NCBI RefSeq assembly: GCF_001811425.1 | Contig: NZ_KV804730.1 | Span: 1-64,000 of the forward strand | Source of the DNA: Peptoniphilus_A sp001811425 | GTDB taxonomy: Bacteria > Bacillota > Clostridia > Tissierellales > Peptoniphilaceae | Direction of reading: 5' to 3' | DNA: 64,000 bases | In this document: positions 25,136-33,218 of the stretch, piece after piece | Layout: every line of letters begins with the position of its first letter | Numbering within the stretch: position 1 is the stretch's first letter | Program-made: the position numbers and the translations under genes | Notes under the pieces: generated by a model | Told to the model about the DNA's origin: nothing | The model's input: the letters and a program-made list of their open reading frames with translations, nothing else | The model's database searches: none

Positions 25136-25958
25136 ATTTAATAATTTGTTAAATGTGATAAATTTAAGAGATGTAGTGGACATTTTAATTGTCACAATGT
25201 TAATTTATTATATTTTAAAATTAATTAGAAATACTAGAGCAGAGCAAGTTTTTAAGGGAATTCTTTTAATTTTATTATTTATTAAAATTTCACAGTTTTT
25301 CCAACTTTATACTGTTAACTGGATTTTCACGAGATTCATAAATGATGGTATAGTTGCCATTATAGTTTTATTTCAACCGGAAATCAGAAGGGGTCTACAA
25401 TACTTAGGTCTTACTTCCAGTATTAAAAATAATTTTAGTCAAAATAAGGAAACAGTTCCAGAAACTGTTGAGGAAATTATTTCTGCAGTGGCTTCTCTTG
25501 CCAGACAAAAAATTGGAGCACTTATTATTATTGAAAAGGAAGTAGGACTTACTGAAGTTATTGAAACTGGTACTGAAATTAATGGAAAGGTGTCTAGTGG
25601 TCTTTTGATAAATATTTTTATTCCTAACACACCTCTTCACGATGGTGCAGTTATAATTAAGGGTTCAAAGGTAAAGGCAGCGGCTTGCTTTTTGCCCCTA
25701 ACTGACAATCAAAAAATTTCTAAGGAACTGGGCACAAGGCACAGGGCTGGAATTGGTATTTCCGAAAAGTCTGACTGTCTAAGCATTATGGTTTCTGAAG
25801 AAAACGGAACTATTTCTACTGCAGAAAATGGCGTTATCTCAAGATATTTGGACATTGAAACTCTTGAAGCTAAACTTCTTGAGATTTACAGTCCAGAATA
25901 TAGGGCGAGAACTATTTTCGCAAAGCGTGGTGATAATAATGAAAAAGATAAGTTTTAA
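25128..25958 (+). CDS. cdaA: Diadenylate cyclase CdaA
   Basis: This synthesises the second messenger c-di-AMP from two ATP at the membrane. The 276-aa protein has three N-terminal transmembrane helices (roughly residues 12-82) and a DAC domain with the catalytic DGA at 172-174 and RHR at 204-206. cdaR overlaps its 3' end. The usual third gene glmM is missing; guaB follows instead. Confidence 0.95.
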   Translation: MDKFNNLLNVINLRDVVDILIVTMLIYYILKLIRNTRAEQVFKGILLILLFIKISQFFQLYTVNWIFTRFINDGIVAIIVLFQPEIRRGLQYLGLTSSIKNNFSQNKETVPETVEEIISAVASLARQKIGALIIIEKEVGLTEVIETGTEINGKVSSGLLINIFIPNTPLHDGAVIIKGSKVKAAACFLPLTDNQKISKELGTRHRAGIGISEKSDCLSIMVSEENGTISTAENGVISRYLDIETLEAKLLEIYSPEYRARTIFAKRGDNNEKDKF

Positions 25959-26880
25959 AGATGACAAAAGTTTAATGATAAAAGTTATGTCTCTTGTCTT
26001 TGCTATTATCTTGTGGTCCTATGTAAAGGGCGAGGCAAATTTTATAACTTCGGCTAATTATAAAAACATCGAAGTCACTTATGACGGCTTGTCTCACTTA
26101 AAGGACAATAATCTGACGATTATTTCGCCAAAGGAATCCACTGTTGATGTCAAGCTTCAAGGTTATAATTCTTATATGAGAAATGTGACAAGAGATGGTA
26201 TTGTGGCTAAGGTGGATTTAAGCAAGTTAAGTGAAGGAGAGCACTCTGTTCCTGTAAATGTTTCTTATATTGACCTTGGTATTTCTGTTGTGAATACTTC
26301 GCCTAGAAGGATTCCCTTTAAAATAGATAAAGTTTTGGAAGAAAATCATAAGGTTGATATAGTTATAAAAAACAAGCCTCAAAAGGGTTTGTCTGTGGGA
26401 GAAATCAAAAAGACTGCTGATGTTGCAGTAAAGGGTGCCAGCACCTATATAAATAAAATTAATAAGGTGGAAGCTCACATTGATGTTACAGAAATAAGTG
26501 AAACTACAAGCGTAGATGCAGAAATTTTTGCCTATGACGATTCAGGTAAAATTATAAAGGAAGTTACAGTGACACCTGCCACTGTAAAAGTTGATGTTCC
26601 TATTTTAAAGAGCAAGACTGTTCCTATTAAATTAGTTTACAATGAAAATACTACAGAAAATATTGCAATAAATGACTTTTCAATTGAGCCAGCTTCTGTT
26701 ACAATTAGAGGAAATTCTGATGTGATTGATTCTATTAATTTCATCGAAACTCGACCTATAGATTTTAACAATATTAAAAAGGGTGATGACCGAGTTAGAT
26801 TAAATTTGCCAGATAAGGTTACATTAGTTGACGAAAATATTAATTATAAATTGAAGGAAAAAGTTAAGGAAGTAGAATAA
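25939..26880 (+). CDS. cdaR: CdaR, YbbR-domain regulator of CdaA
   Basis: A membrane-anchored extracytoplasmic protein that modulates CdaA. ATG 25939 gives 313 aa with one N-terminal transmembrane segment (SLMIKVMSLVFAIILWSYV) and several YbbR repeats across the rest. The start lies in the last codons of cdaA (20-base overlap), after GGTGATAAT. The long upstream extension that is also open is in cdaA coding sequence and is not used. Confidence 0.92.
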   Translation: MKKISFKDDKSLMIKVMSLVFAIILWSYVKGEANFITSANYKNIEVTYDGLSHLKDNNLTIISPKESTVDVKLQGYNSYMRNVTRDGIVAKVDLSKLSEGEHSVPVNVSYIDLGISVVNTSPRRIPFKIDKVLEENHKVDIVIKNKPQKGLSVGEIKKTADVAVKGASTYINKINKVEAHIDVTEISETTSVDAEIFAYDDSGKIIKEVTVTPATVKVDVPILKSKTVPIKLVYNENTTENIAINDFSIEPASVTIRGNSDVIDSINFIETRPIDFNNIKKGDDRVRLNLPDKVTLVDENINYKLKEKVKEVE

Positions 26881-26902
26881 TTTTTAATAATCAGGAGGGA
26901 AT

Positions 26903-28348
26903 ATGGAATTTTTTGGAGAAGGATTAACATTTGACGATATTTTACTTGTGCCAGCAAAATCAGAAATTTTGCCTAACGAAGTTGATTTGTCTACTAACTT
27001 GACAGAAAAGATCAAGTTAAACATACCACTTATGTCTGCAGGCATGGACACTGTTACTGAACACAGAATGTCTATTGCTATGGCTAGAGAAGGTGGAATT
27101 GGCATTATTCACAAGAATATGTCTATTGAAGACCAAGCTCTTGAAGTTGATAGAGTTAAGAGATCTGAACATGGAGTTATTACTGATCCATTTTCACTTA
27201 CTAAGGACCACGCAATTAAGGACGCATCTGAACTTATGGAAAGATACAGAATTAGCGGTGTTCCAGTTGTATCTGAAAAGGGAGTTTTGGAAGGGATTAT
27301 AACTAATAGAGATATTAGATTTGAAACTGACTTATCTAAGAGAATTAGCGAAGTCATGACTTCTGAAAAACTTATAACTGGTGCTCCAGATATTTCCCTT
27401 GATGAAGCTTTAAAAGTTTTGAAAAAATATAAAATTGAAAAACTTCCCCTTGTTGACAAGGACAATGTCTTGAAGGGACTAATAACTATTAAGGACATTG
27501 AAAAGCACGAACAATATCCTAATTCTGCTAGAGATGCATCTGGAAGACTCTTAACTGGCGCTGCTGTTGGAGCAACAAAGGATGTCTTAGACAGAATCGA
27601 AGCTCTTGTCAAGGCAAAGGCTGATGTTTTTGTAATTGACACAGCTCATGGTCAATCTAAAAATGTTCTAAATACTATAAGAAATATTAAGGATGCCTTC
27701 CCAGACATTCAACTTATAGCAGGTAATGTTGCAACTTATGAAGGTACAGAAGATTTAATCAAGGCTGGTGCTGACTGCGTTAAGATCGGTATTGGACCTG
27801 GTTCAATTTGTACTACAAGAGTTGTAACTGGTATTGGCGTTCCACAAATTACTGCCATTATGGAAGCTTATAGGGCTGCTCAAAAATATGGCGTGCCAAT
27901 TATTGCCGATGGTGGTATTAAATTCTCAGGCGATGTTGCTAAGGCTCTTGCAGCTGGTGGTAATGTTGTTATGATGGGTTCACTTTTCGCTGGTACTGAC
28001 GAGTCACCAGGAGAAGAAATCTTCGTTGAAGGTAGAAGATTTAAAGCCTATAGAGGCATGGGTTCTCTTGGAGCCATGAGTGCAGGATCATCTGATAGAT
28101 ATTTCCAAAGCGGAACTACTAAGTATGTTCCTGAAGGAGTTGAAGGTAGAGTTCCTTACAAGGGACTTGTTGGCGACATTGTCTTCCAACTTGTTGGTGG
28201 TGTTAAGTCTGCCATGGGTTATATGGGTGCAAAGGACTTAGAAACCTTAAGAGCAACAGCTAAGTATGTTAAAATCACTCAAGCTTCCCTTGCAGAATCT
28301 CATCCACACAATATTACTATTACTAGAGAAGCTCCTAACTATTATTAA
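26903..28348 (+). CDS. guaB: Inosine-5'-monophosphate dehydrogenase
   Basis: This oxidises IMP to XMP, the committed step to GTP. The 481-aa protein has the N-terminal barrel part, two CBS domains (about residues 95-205) and the catalytic cysteine loop GIGPGSICTTRVVTG. The active-site flap ends in MGAKDLETLRATAKYVK. AGGAGG precedes ATG 26903. No terminator or clear promoter separates it from cdaR, so it may share that transcript. A terminator follows. Confidence 0.97.
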   Translation: MEFFGEGLTFDDILLVPAKSEILPNEVDLSTNLTEKIKLNIPLMSAGMDTVTEHRMSIAMAREGGIGIIHKNMSIEDQALEVDRVKRSEHGVITDPFSLTKDHAIKDASELMERYRISGVPVVSEKGVLEGIITNRDIRFETDLSKRISEVMTSEKLITGAPDISLDEALKVLKKYKIEKLPLVDKDNVLKGLITIKDIEKHEQYPNSARDASGRLLTGAAVGATKDVLDRIEALVKAKADVFVIDTAHGQSKNVLNTIRNIKDAFPDIQLIAGNVATYEGTEDLIKAGADCVKIGIGPGSICTTRVVTGIGVPQITAIMEAYRAAQKYGVPIIADGGIKFSGDVAKALAAGGNVVMMGSLFAGTDESPGEEIFVEGRRFKAYRGMGSLGAMSAGSSDRYFQSGTTKYVPEGVEGRVPYKGLVGDIVFQLVGGVKSAMGYMGAKDLETLRATAKYVKITQASLAESHPHNITITREAPNYY

Positions 28349-28367
28349 TTATTAAAAATTTATTAAT

Positions 28368-28404
28368 AAATCCACTTCAATTGAATTTGGAGTGGATTTT
28401 ATTT
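28368..28404 (+). terminator. Terminator after guaB
   Basis: AATCCACT (28369-28376) pairs with AGTGGATT (28391-28398), followed by a T-rich tract. The -35 element of the next promoter lies in its loop. Confidence 0.75.
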
Positions 28405-28409
28405 ATAAT
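28381..28409 (+). promoter_or_regulatory. Promoter of the two-component operon
   Basis: TTGAAT (28381-28386) and TATAAT (28404-28409) are separated by 17 bases. The -35 is in the loop of the guaB terminator and the -10 in its T-tract, so the two signals are superimposed. Confidence 0.75.
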
Positions 28410-28429
28410 TAGCTGTAAGAGGTGATATT

Positions 28430-29113
28430 TTGAAAACTAAGGTATTGCTTGTTGAAGATGAAGAATCAATAAGAAAATTTGTAAAAATAAATTTAGAAAG
28501 AGAAGGCTACATAATTTTTGAAGCTGGAAGCGGCGAAGAGGGAATTGAAGTGGCAAGGCGTGAAAGACCTGACATAGTTGTACTTGACATAATGCTACCG
28601 GGTATTGACGGCTTTGAAGTTTGTAAGACTTTAAGAGGCGAATTCCCAAGTCTTGGTATTATTATGCTAACTGCTAAGGCAGAGGACTATGACAAGATAA
28701 TGGGACTCCAATATGGGACAGATGACTATCTCACAAAGCCCTTTAATCCTACAGAATTAACCCTAAGGATAAAATCCATTGAGAGGAGACTTGAACCAGA
28801 GGAAGTTAAGGAAAGCAATTTAATTGTTGACCCTCCTTTTAAAATAGATTCTTACTCAAGAAAATTTTATAAGGATGAAGAAGAACTTGAGCTAACTCCT
28901 ACTGAATATCAAATTATAAAAATATTCATGACAAATCCAGGCAAGGCCATGACTAGGGATGAAATCCTAAGGCTTGTATGGGGGGACGACTTTTTGGGGG
29001 ACTCAAAAATTGTTGATGTAAACATAAGAAGACTTAGGTCAAAAATTGAGACTAACCCTGCCAAGCCAAATTATATTGAAACAGTTTGGGGAACAGGATA
29101 CAGATGGAAATAA
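28430..29113 (+). CDS. OmpR/PhoB-type response regulator
   Basis: A DNA-binding response regulator. The 227-aa protein has a receiver domain with acidic pocket E9-D10-E11, phospho-acceptor D53 and the conserved K102 (TKPF), and a C-terminal winged-helix domain (LTPTEYQIIKIF, VDVNIRRLRSKIE). The start is TTG 28430 after AAGAGGTGAT. Its partner kinase gene begins 13 bases after the stop. Target genes are unknown, but the operon encodes a lipoprotein and a membrane protein, suggesting envelope control. Confidence 0.94.
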   Translation: MKTKVLLVEDEESIRKFVKINLEREGYIIFEAGSGEEGIEVARRERPDIVVLDIMLPGIDGFEVCKTLRGEFPSLGIIMLTAKAEDYDKIMGLQYGTDDYLTKPFNPTELTLRIKSIERRLEPEEVKESNLIVDPPFKIDSYSRKFYKDEEELELTPTEYQIIKIFMTNPGKAMTRDEILRLVWGDDFLGDSKIVDVNIRRLRSKIETNPAKPNYIETVWGTGYRWK

Positions 29114-29126
29114 GAGGTGTCTGTAA

Positions 29127-30548
29127 TTGAAAAATAAAATTGGAAAAAGGTTAGTTAGAAGTTTTCTAATAGTTATTTTAATTACAATTTCAATTATAGA
29201 TATATTTTTGCTCTTTGCCTTCGGCTCTTACTATTATAACAATATTTCAAAAGAATTAGTTTCTAGGATGGAACTTTCTCTTGAAATTTATAAAAGAGAT
29301 TATTCTGACAAGTCTTTGGAAGATTTAATTTACGAGGACAGCGACATCTTCCTTTCAAATACTAATGCAGAGGTGCAGATTTTAGATAAAGATGGAGAAT
29401 TGCTCTTGGATTCTATTGGCAAACTTTCTTCCAATCCAATAGAGACGACAGATGTCCTAGCGGCGGAAAATGGTGAGATAAAAACATGGCGTGGTAAAGA
29501 TTCACAAACTGGAGAATCTATTATGTCAGTTACAGGTGCTATAAATAATAATGAGGGAGAAGTTATTGGCTATCTTAGATTTATTTCTTCTATGGAAGAA
29601 GCTAATAAAGCAATACTAAAGACAGTCATTACTTTATTGATTTTTACTTTGTTTGTAGCTTTAATAACTACTATGGTATCTCTTCTTATTTCAAAATCAA
29701 TTGTAAAACCCATACTGGAGCTAACAGAAGTTGCCAAGACCATGTTAAAGGGAAACTATGAGGAGAAGGCAAAAGTCTATGAGGACGACGAAATAGGAGA
29801 GCTAGCTAAGACTTTAAATACCATGAGCGATGAAATTATAAATAAAGATAGGATTAAAAACGACTTTATTTCTTCTATTTCTCACGAACTTAGGACGCCG
29901 TTAACTTCTATTAAGGGCTGGGCAGTTGTCTTAAAGGATGCCAAGGAAGATGAGAAGGACTTAATCGAAGATGGTTTAAACATCATAGAAAATGAAGCTG
30001 ATAGACTGGCAAAAATGGTTGAAGAGCTTTTGGACTTCTCAAGATATATTTCTGGACGAATTACTCTGGACAAGGAAGTATTTGACATTTCACAAACTTG
30101 TCTTGATGTTTCAAAACAAATGCGACCTCGTGCAAAGTCCAATAATATTGAATTTATAACAGAATTTCCAGAGGAAGCCTTGCTCATTTATGCCGATGAA
30201 AATAGGATTAAACAGCTACTAATAAATTTACTTGACAATGCAATTAAATTTACATCAGACAAAGGCTGGGTTAAATTTCAAATGGCAAAAGAAGATAATA
30301 TTGTTCAAATGATGATTTCTGACAATGGTATGGGAATGACTAAGGAAGAAATAGCCCATGTAAAAGAAAAATTTTATAAGGGCAAACACTCAAAGAGCCA
30401 CAGTGGCATAGGTCTATCAATTAGTGATGAGATTACAAAGCTTCACAAGGGAAACTTGGAAATTTTCTCTGAAGAAAAAATTGGCACTACAGTGAAGGTA
30501 AGTCTACCAATTGAGATACCAAAAGAGGTAGGTGATAAAATTGATTAA
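29127..30548 (+). CDS. Membrane sensor histidine kinase
   Basis: The partner of the preceding regulator. The 473-aa protein has transmembrane helices at about 11-34 and 165-188 enclosing a ~130-residue extracytoplasmic sensor domain, a HAMP linker (about 189-240), a HisKA domain with phospho-acceptor H253 in ISHELRTPLTSIKG, and an ATPase domain with N-box NLLDNAIKFT and GIGLSI. The start is TTG 29127 behind AGAGGTG. It overlaps the lipoprotein gene by eight bases. Confidence 0.93.
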   Translation: MKNKIGKRLVRSFLIVILITISIIDIFLLFAFGSYYYNNISKELVSRMELSLEIYKRDYSDKSLEDLIYEDSDIFLSNTNAEVQILDKDGELLLDSIGKLSSNPIETTDVLAAENGEIKTWRGKDSQTGESIMSVTGAINNNEGEVIGYLRFISSMEEANKAILKTVITLLIFTLFVALITTMVSLLISKSIVKPILELTEVAKTMLKGNYEEKAKVYEDDEIGELAKTLNTMSDEIINKDRIKNDFISSISHELRTPLTSIKGWAVVLKDAKEDEKDLIEDGLNIIENEADRLAKMVEELLDFSRYISGRITLDKEVFDISQTCLDVSKQMRPRAKSNNIEFITEFPEEALLIYADENRIKQLLINLLDNAIKFTSDKGWVKFQMAKEDNIVQMMISDNGMGMTKEEIAHVKEKFYKGKHSKSHSGIGLSISDEITKLHKGNLEIFSEEKIGTTVKVSLPIEIPKEVGDKID

Positions 30549-31968
30549 AAAGATATTTCTTATATTTTCATTAATTTTATTGACTGCTTGTTCTTTTATG
30601 ACATCTCAGGGCACTAATATTGAAACCCCAGCCATGGGACAATCACCAATTTATGGCAAGTGGACTATTACAAAATTTATTTACAATAAAAAAATTAATC
30701 AGGACAATTTTTTATTTAAGGACATTATTGGCGATGACCTTTACTTTTCCAATGACCAAGTTGTCCTTGCAAATGATTATATAAAGGGAGTTGAGTATAA
30801 GACTAAGTATGTTAAATTATCTCAATACCTCTACAAAAAATTTAATTTAGATTATAAGAGCCTTGGTATTGAAGATTCTGATGTCTACACAACTTATATC
30901 TTCGATTCGAAGTCGAGGGGGAGTATTTATTATGAAGTTATAAAAACGAGTGAGAATACAGCTCTCCTCTTTGACAATGGTGTAATACTTGAAATTAAAC
31001 TTGTTGACGACAAGATAAATAACGATGACTTAAATGATTTAATACTCGCCAAAAAGGATGAAGTATTGGCAAGGGGGAGCTTATTTGACTACAATGGCGA
31101 CAAGGGATTTTTAATTGGATTTAAAAGTAGAAGTGACTCTAATATTCCAACTTGGAATTATAAGACTCTATACATCAAATTTTCTGACTCCAAGCTAGAA
31201 AATGTCTACGAGATGAACAATATTATTCTCCCAAGAAATGACAGCTTTTCTGAAATTAGCGTCCAAAGGGAATCCAAGGACAAAGAGACTACAGATAAGT
31301 TAATTGTTAAGGACTTTAAAAATTCTAAACTTAGAAAAGATGACGAAGAAGTAATTAAAAATGACTTAGAGGAACTTAAAGAAGAAAACACTTTAAAGAC
31401 AGTAAACTTCATCACAAATAATTATGTCAATGTGGAAAGTTTAGATGGAGTAACAAATAAGAGATACTTAAGGATTTACCAATTAGACAAGTTAGATGAA
31501 AAAAAACCAATTAGTTATAAAGAATTTTTATCTGACGAAGATTTAAAGGCTGAGGGGAAAAACCTTGAAGCCTTGAAAAATGATCCTTACAACATTGGAA
31601 TTTATAGGGACAATGGTTTTTGGAAGTTAAAGGGAAGGATGGAGACAGAAGAAGGTAAGTTTTCTGACTTTGACTTGAACTTAGTTTTGCCCTACGATGT
31701 AAATAAATACAACGAGATAAATATTCCAATGTCTCGAATAAAAAGCTTTAAGCCGGGCATCAAGGACGGCTTTGTATCTCCTGATAATAATTTTTTAATA
31801 ACATTGGAAAATAATTTTCTAAGAATATATAATATAGAGGATGGCAATATTCTTCCTGATGCAATTTTCGAAAGGGAAATAGGTAACGAAGCCTCCACAA
31901 TTATGACGGAGTGGGCAACAGGTCGTTATTCAAATATTTGGCAACAAGAGCTGTCATCTAATAAATGA
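30541..31968 (+). CDS. Predicted lipoprotein of unknown function
   Basis: The protein starts MIKKIFLIFSLILLTACSF: a short signal peptide with lipobox LTAC, so it is expected to be anchored outside the membrane by Cys17. TTG 30541 (475 aa) is preferred to GTG 30532 because GGTGAT at 30531-30536 is correctly spaced for it. The mature protein is charged, has no recognisable domain, and contains a lysine/glutamate-rich stretch around residues 235-285. It overlaps the histidine kinase gene, so it may be a sensing accessory or an effector of that system. Confidence 0.8.
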   Translation: MIKKIFLIFSLILLTACSFMTSQGTNIETPAMGQSPIYGKWTITKFIYNKKINQDNFLFKDIIGDDLYFSNDQVVLANDYIKGVEYKTKYVKLSQYLYKKFNLDYKSLGIEDSDVYTTYIFDSKSRGSIYYEVIKTSENTALLFDNGVILEIKLVDDKINNDDLNDLILAKKDEVLARGSLFDYNGDKGFLIGFKSRSDSNIPTWNYKTLYIKFSDSKLENVYEMNNIILPRNDSFSEISVQRESKDKETTDKLIVKDFKNSKLRKDDEEVIKNDLEELKEENTLKTVNFITNNYVNVESLDGVTNKRYLRIYQLDKLDEKKPISYKEFLSDEDLKAEGKNLEALKNDPYNIGIYRDNGFWKLKGRMETEEGKFSDFDLNLVLPYDVNKYNEINIPMSRIKSFKPGIKDGFVSPDNNFLITLENNFLRIYNIEDGNILPDAIFEREIGNEASTIMTEWATGRYSNIWQQELSSNK

Positions 31969-31976
31969 GGTGTAAA

Positions 31977-32312
31977 ATGAATAAAATAATGGAATTGGTT
32001 ACGGAAAACTCAACTTACTTGCTCCTAACTTTGGGCGCAATTTTAATTGGAGTGGTCCTAACTTTTATAGTTAACTTTGCAGCTAGGGATTTAAAATTTA
32101 TAAAATATTTGCCGGGACTTGCCTTGGTATTTATTGGAATTATTTCACTTTTTATGGTGATAAATAAACTTTTCGATCCGGACAGTCTGGACAATTTAAT
32201 TATTTTTGTAATTGGTTTATCCTCTGGTTTGGTTTCACTTATTTTTGCACTGATAATTGGCATTGCAAGTTCAGGGAAGAATCGCTACAAGAGAAATCCA
32301 AGAAAAAGATAA
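31977..32312 (+). CDS. Small multi-pass membrane protein
   Basis: A 111-aa protein with about three transmembrane helices (roughly residues 16-35, 45-63 and 76-99) and a basic C-terminal tail. ATG 31977 follows GAGGTG; an in-frame ATG at 31965 is less well placed. It is the last gene of the two-component operon and is followed by a strong terminator. I do not recognise a family. Confidence 0.75.
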   Translation: MNKIMELVTENSTYLLLTLGAILIGVVLTFIVNFAARDLKFIKYLPGLALVFIGIISLFMVINKLFDPDSLDNLIIFVIGLSSGLVSLIFALIIGIASSGKNRYKRNPRKR

Positions 32313-32328
32313 AATTATATAAGAATAA

Positions 32329-32373
32329 AAAGCTCAAGATTAATGGGATTATCCTTTTATCTTGAGCTTTTTT
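32329..32373 (+). terminator. Strong terminator of the two-component operon
   Basis: AAGCTCAAGAT (32330-32340) pairs perfectly with ATCTTGAGCTT (32359-32369) and is followed by T. The upstream A-tract gives a short T run on the other strand, so it may also serve comEA. Confidence 0.9.
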
Positions 32374-32427
32374 GTGCTTTATTAGTGTTATATTTTTTTA
32401 TCATGAGCCTTTAAAAATTTTCTTTCA

Positions 32428-33071
32428 TCAATAAGTTGATATGTAGTCCTTCATTGATTCAAATTTTTTGTCGCCAATGCCATCTACATTTTTTATGTCC
32501 TCAATTGATGAGAAGGGATTTTGTGAACGATAATTTATAATTTTCTCGGCAGTTTTTGCTCCAACACCAGGAATTTTTTGCAGTTCAGAGGAGTCGGCAG
32601 TGTTAATATTTATTTTATCAGAAGCCTTTCCACTTGTGCCACTTGACATAAGAGGAGCAATTTCATTTTTTGGGGCTTCACCAATTTTTGGAATGTAAAT
32701 TTTTTCTTCGTCGTGGAGCTTTGCGGCGAGATTAATTCTATCGAGGTCGGCTTCATCTGTTGCGCCGCCAGCCCTTTCAAGAGCGTCTACAACTCTCTTT
32801 GATGAATCTAATTTTATAATGCCAGGATTTTTTACTGCGCCAGAAATGTGAACCATTACTTCTTTATTTTCTTCCTCTGATTCTATTTCAAGACCCTTTA
32901 ATTCTTTTTTGTCCACTTCTTTAGCTGCTAGGCTTGAAGTTTTTATGTTTAGGAGGGCATTTGCTTCATCTGGGATCTTGTGAGAATCGTAATACTGGTA
33001 GCCAATGATTAAAGATAGGCAAATAATAACTATGTAGGGAAGATTATCTTTTTAAAAAATTTAAAATCCAT
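32428..33071 (-). pseudogene. comEA: Competence protein ComEA (DNA receptor), 5' frameshift
   Basis: ComEA binds incoming double-stranded DNA outside the membrane. The intact part has an SLBB domain (VHISGAVKNPGIIKLD) and a helix-hairpin-helix pair (ININTADSSELQKIPGVG and VDGIGDKKFE). The first intact in-frame start, GTG 32916, would lack the membrane anchor. Upstream the same frame stays open and encodes a helix YIVIICLSLIIGYQYYD, and an ATG at 33069-33071 (minus) behind GAGTGAT reads MDFKFFKK in another frame. One extra base in the homopolymer at 33049-33059 joins them into a normal ComEA. It is either a sequencing indel or a real inactivation. No comEB or comEC is adjacent. Confidence 0.85.
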
Positions 33072-33142
33072 TATATCACTCATTCATTTATAAAAATATA
33101 TTTTTCAGAATTTTATTACCCTAAATAGATAATTTTACACAG

Positions 33143-33171
33143 TTTTCAAATGGCAAAATCTATGTTATAAT
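33143..33171 (+). promoter_or_regulatory. Promoter of the EF-G-like gene
   Basis: TTTTCA (33143-33148) and TATAAT (33166-33171) are 17 bases apart, with a TG one base upstream of the -10 (extended -10). The predicted start is near 33178. Confidence 0.75.
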
Positions 33172-33177
33172 TTATTC

Positions 33178-33193
33178 ATCGAAACGATTTCAA
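33178..33193 (+). promoter_or_regulatory. Possible cre-like (CcpA/LacI-type) operator
   Basis: ATCGAAACGATTTCAA matches the cre consensus WTGNAANCGNWNNCAW with one mismatch and contains the central CG of LacI-family operators. It begins at the predicted transcription start of the EF-G-like gene. The evidence is a sequence match only. Confidence 0.35.
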
Positions 33194-33218
33194 AAAATTT
33201 ACATAACAGGAGGAAAAT

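Noticed and set aside
27109..27642. A long minus-strand open frame inside guaB (and a similar one at 33491-34024 inside the EF-G-like gene)
   Set aside because: Both lie wholly within strongly conserved genes and have compositions expected from antisense reading; no start signals.
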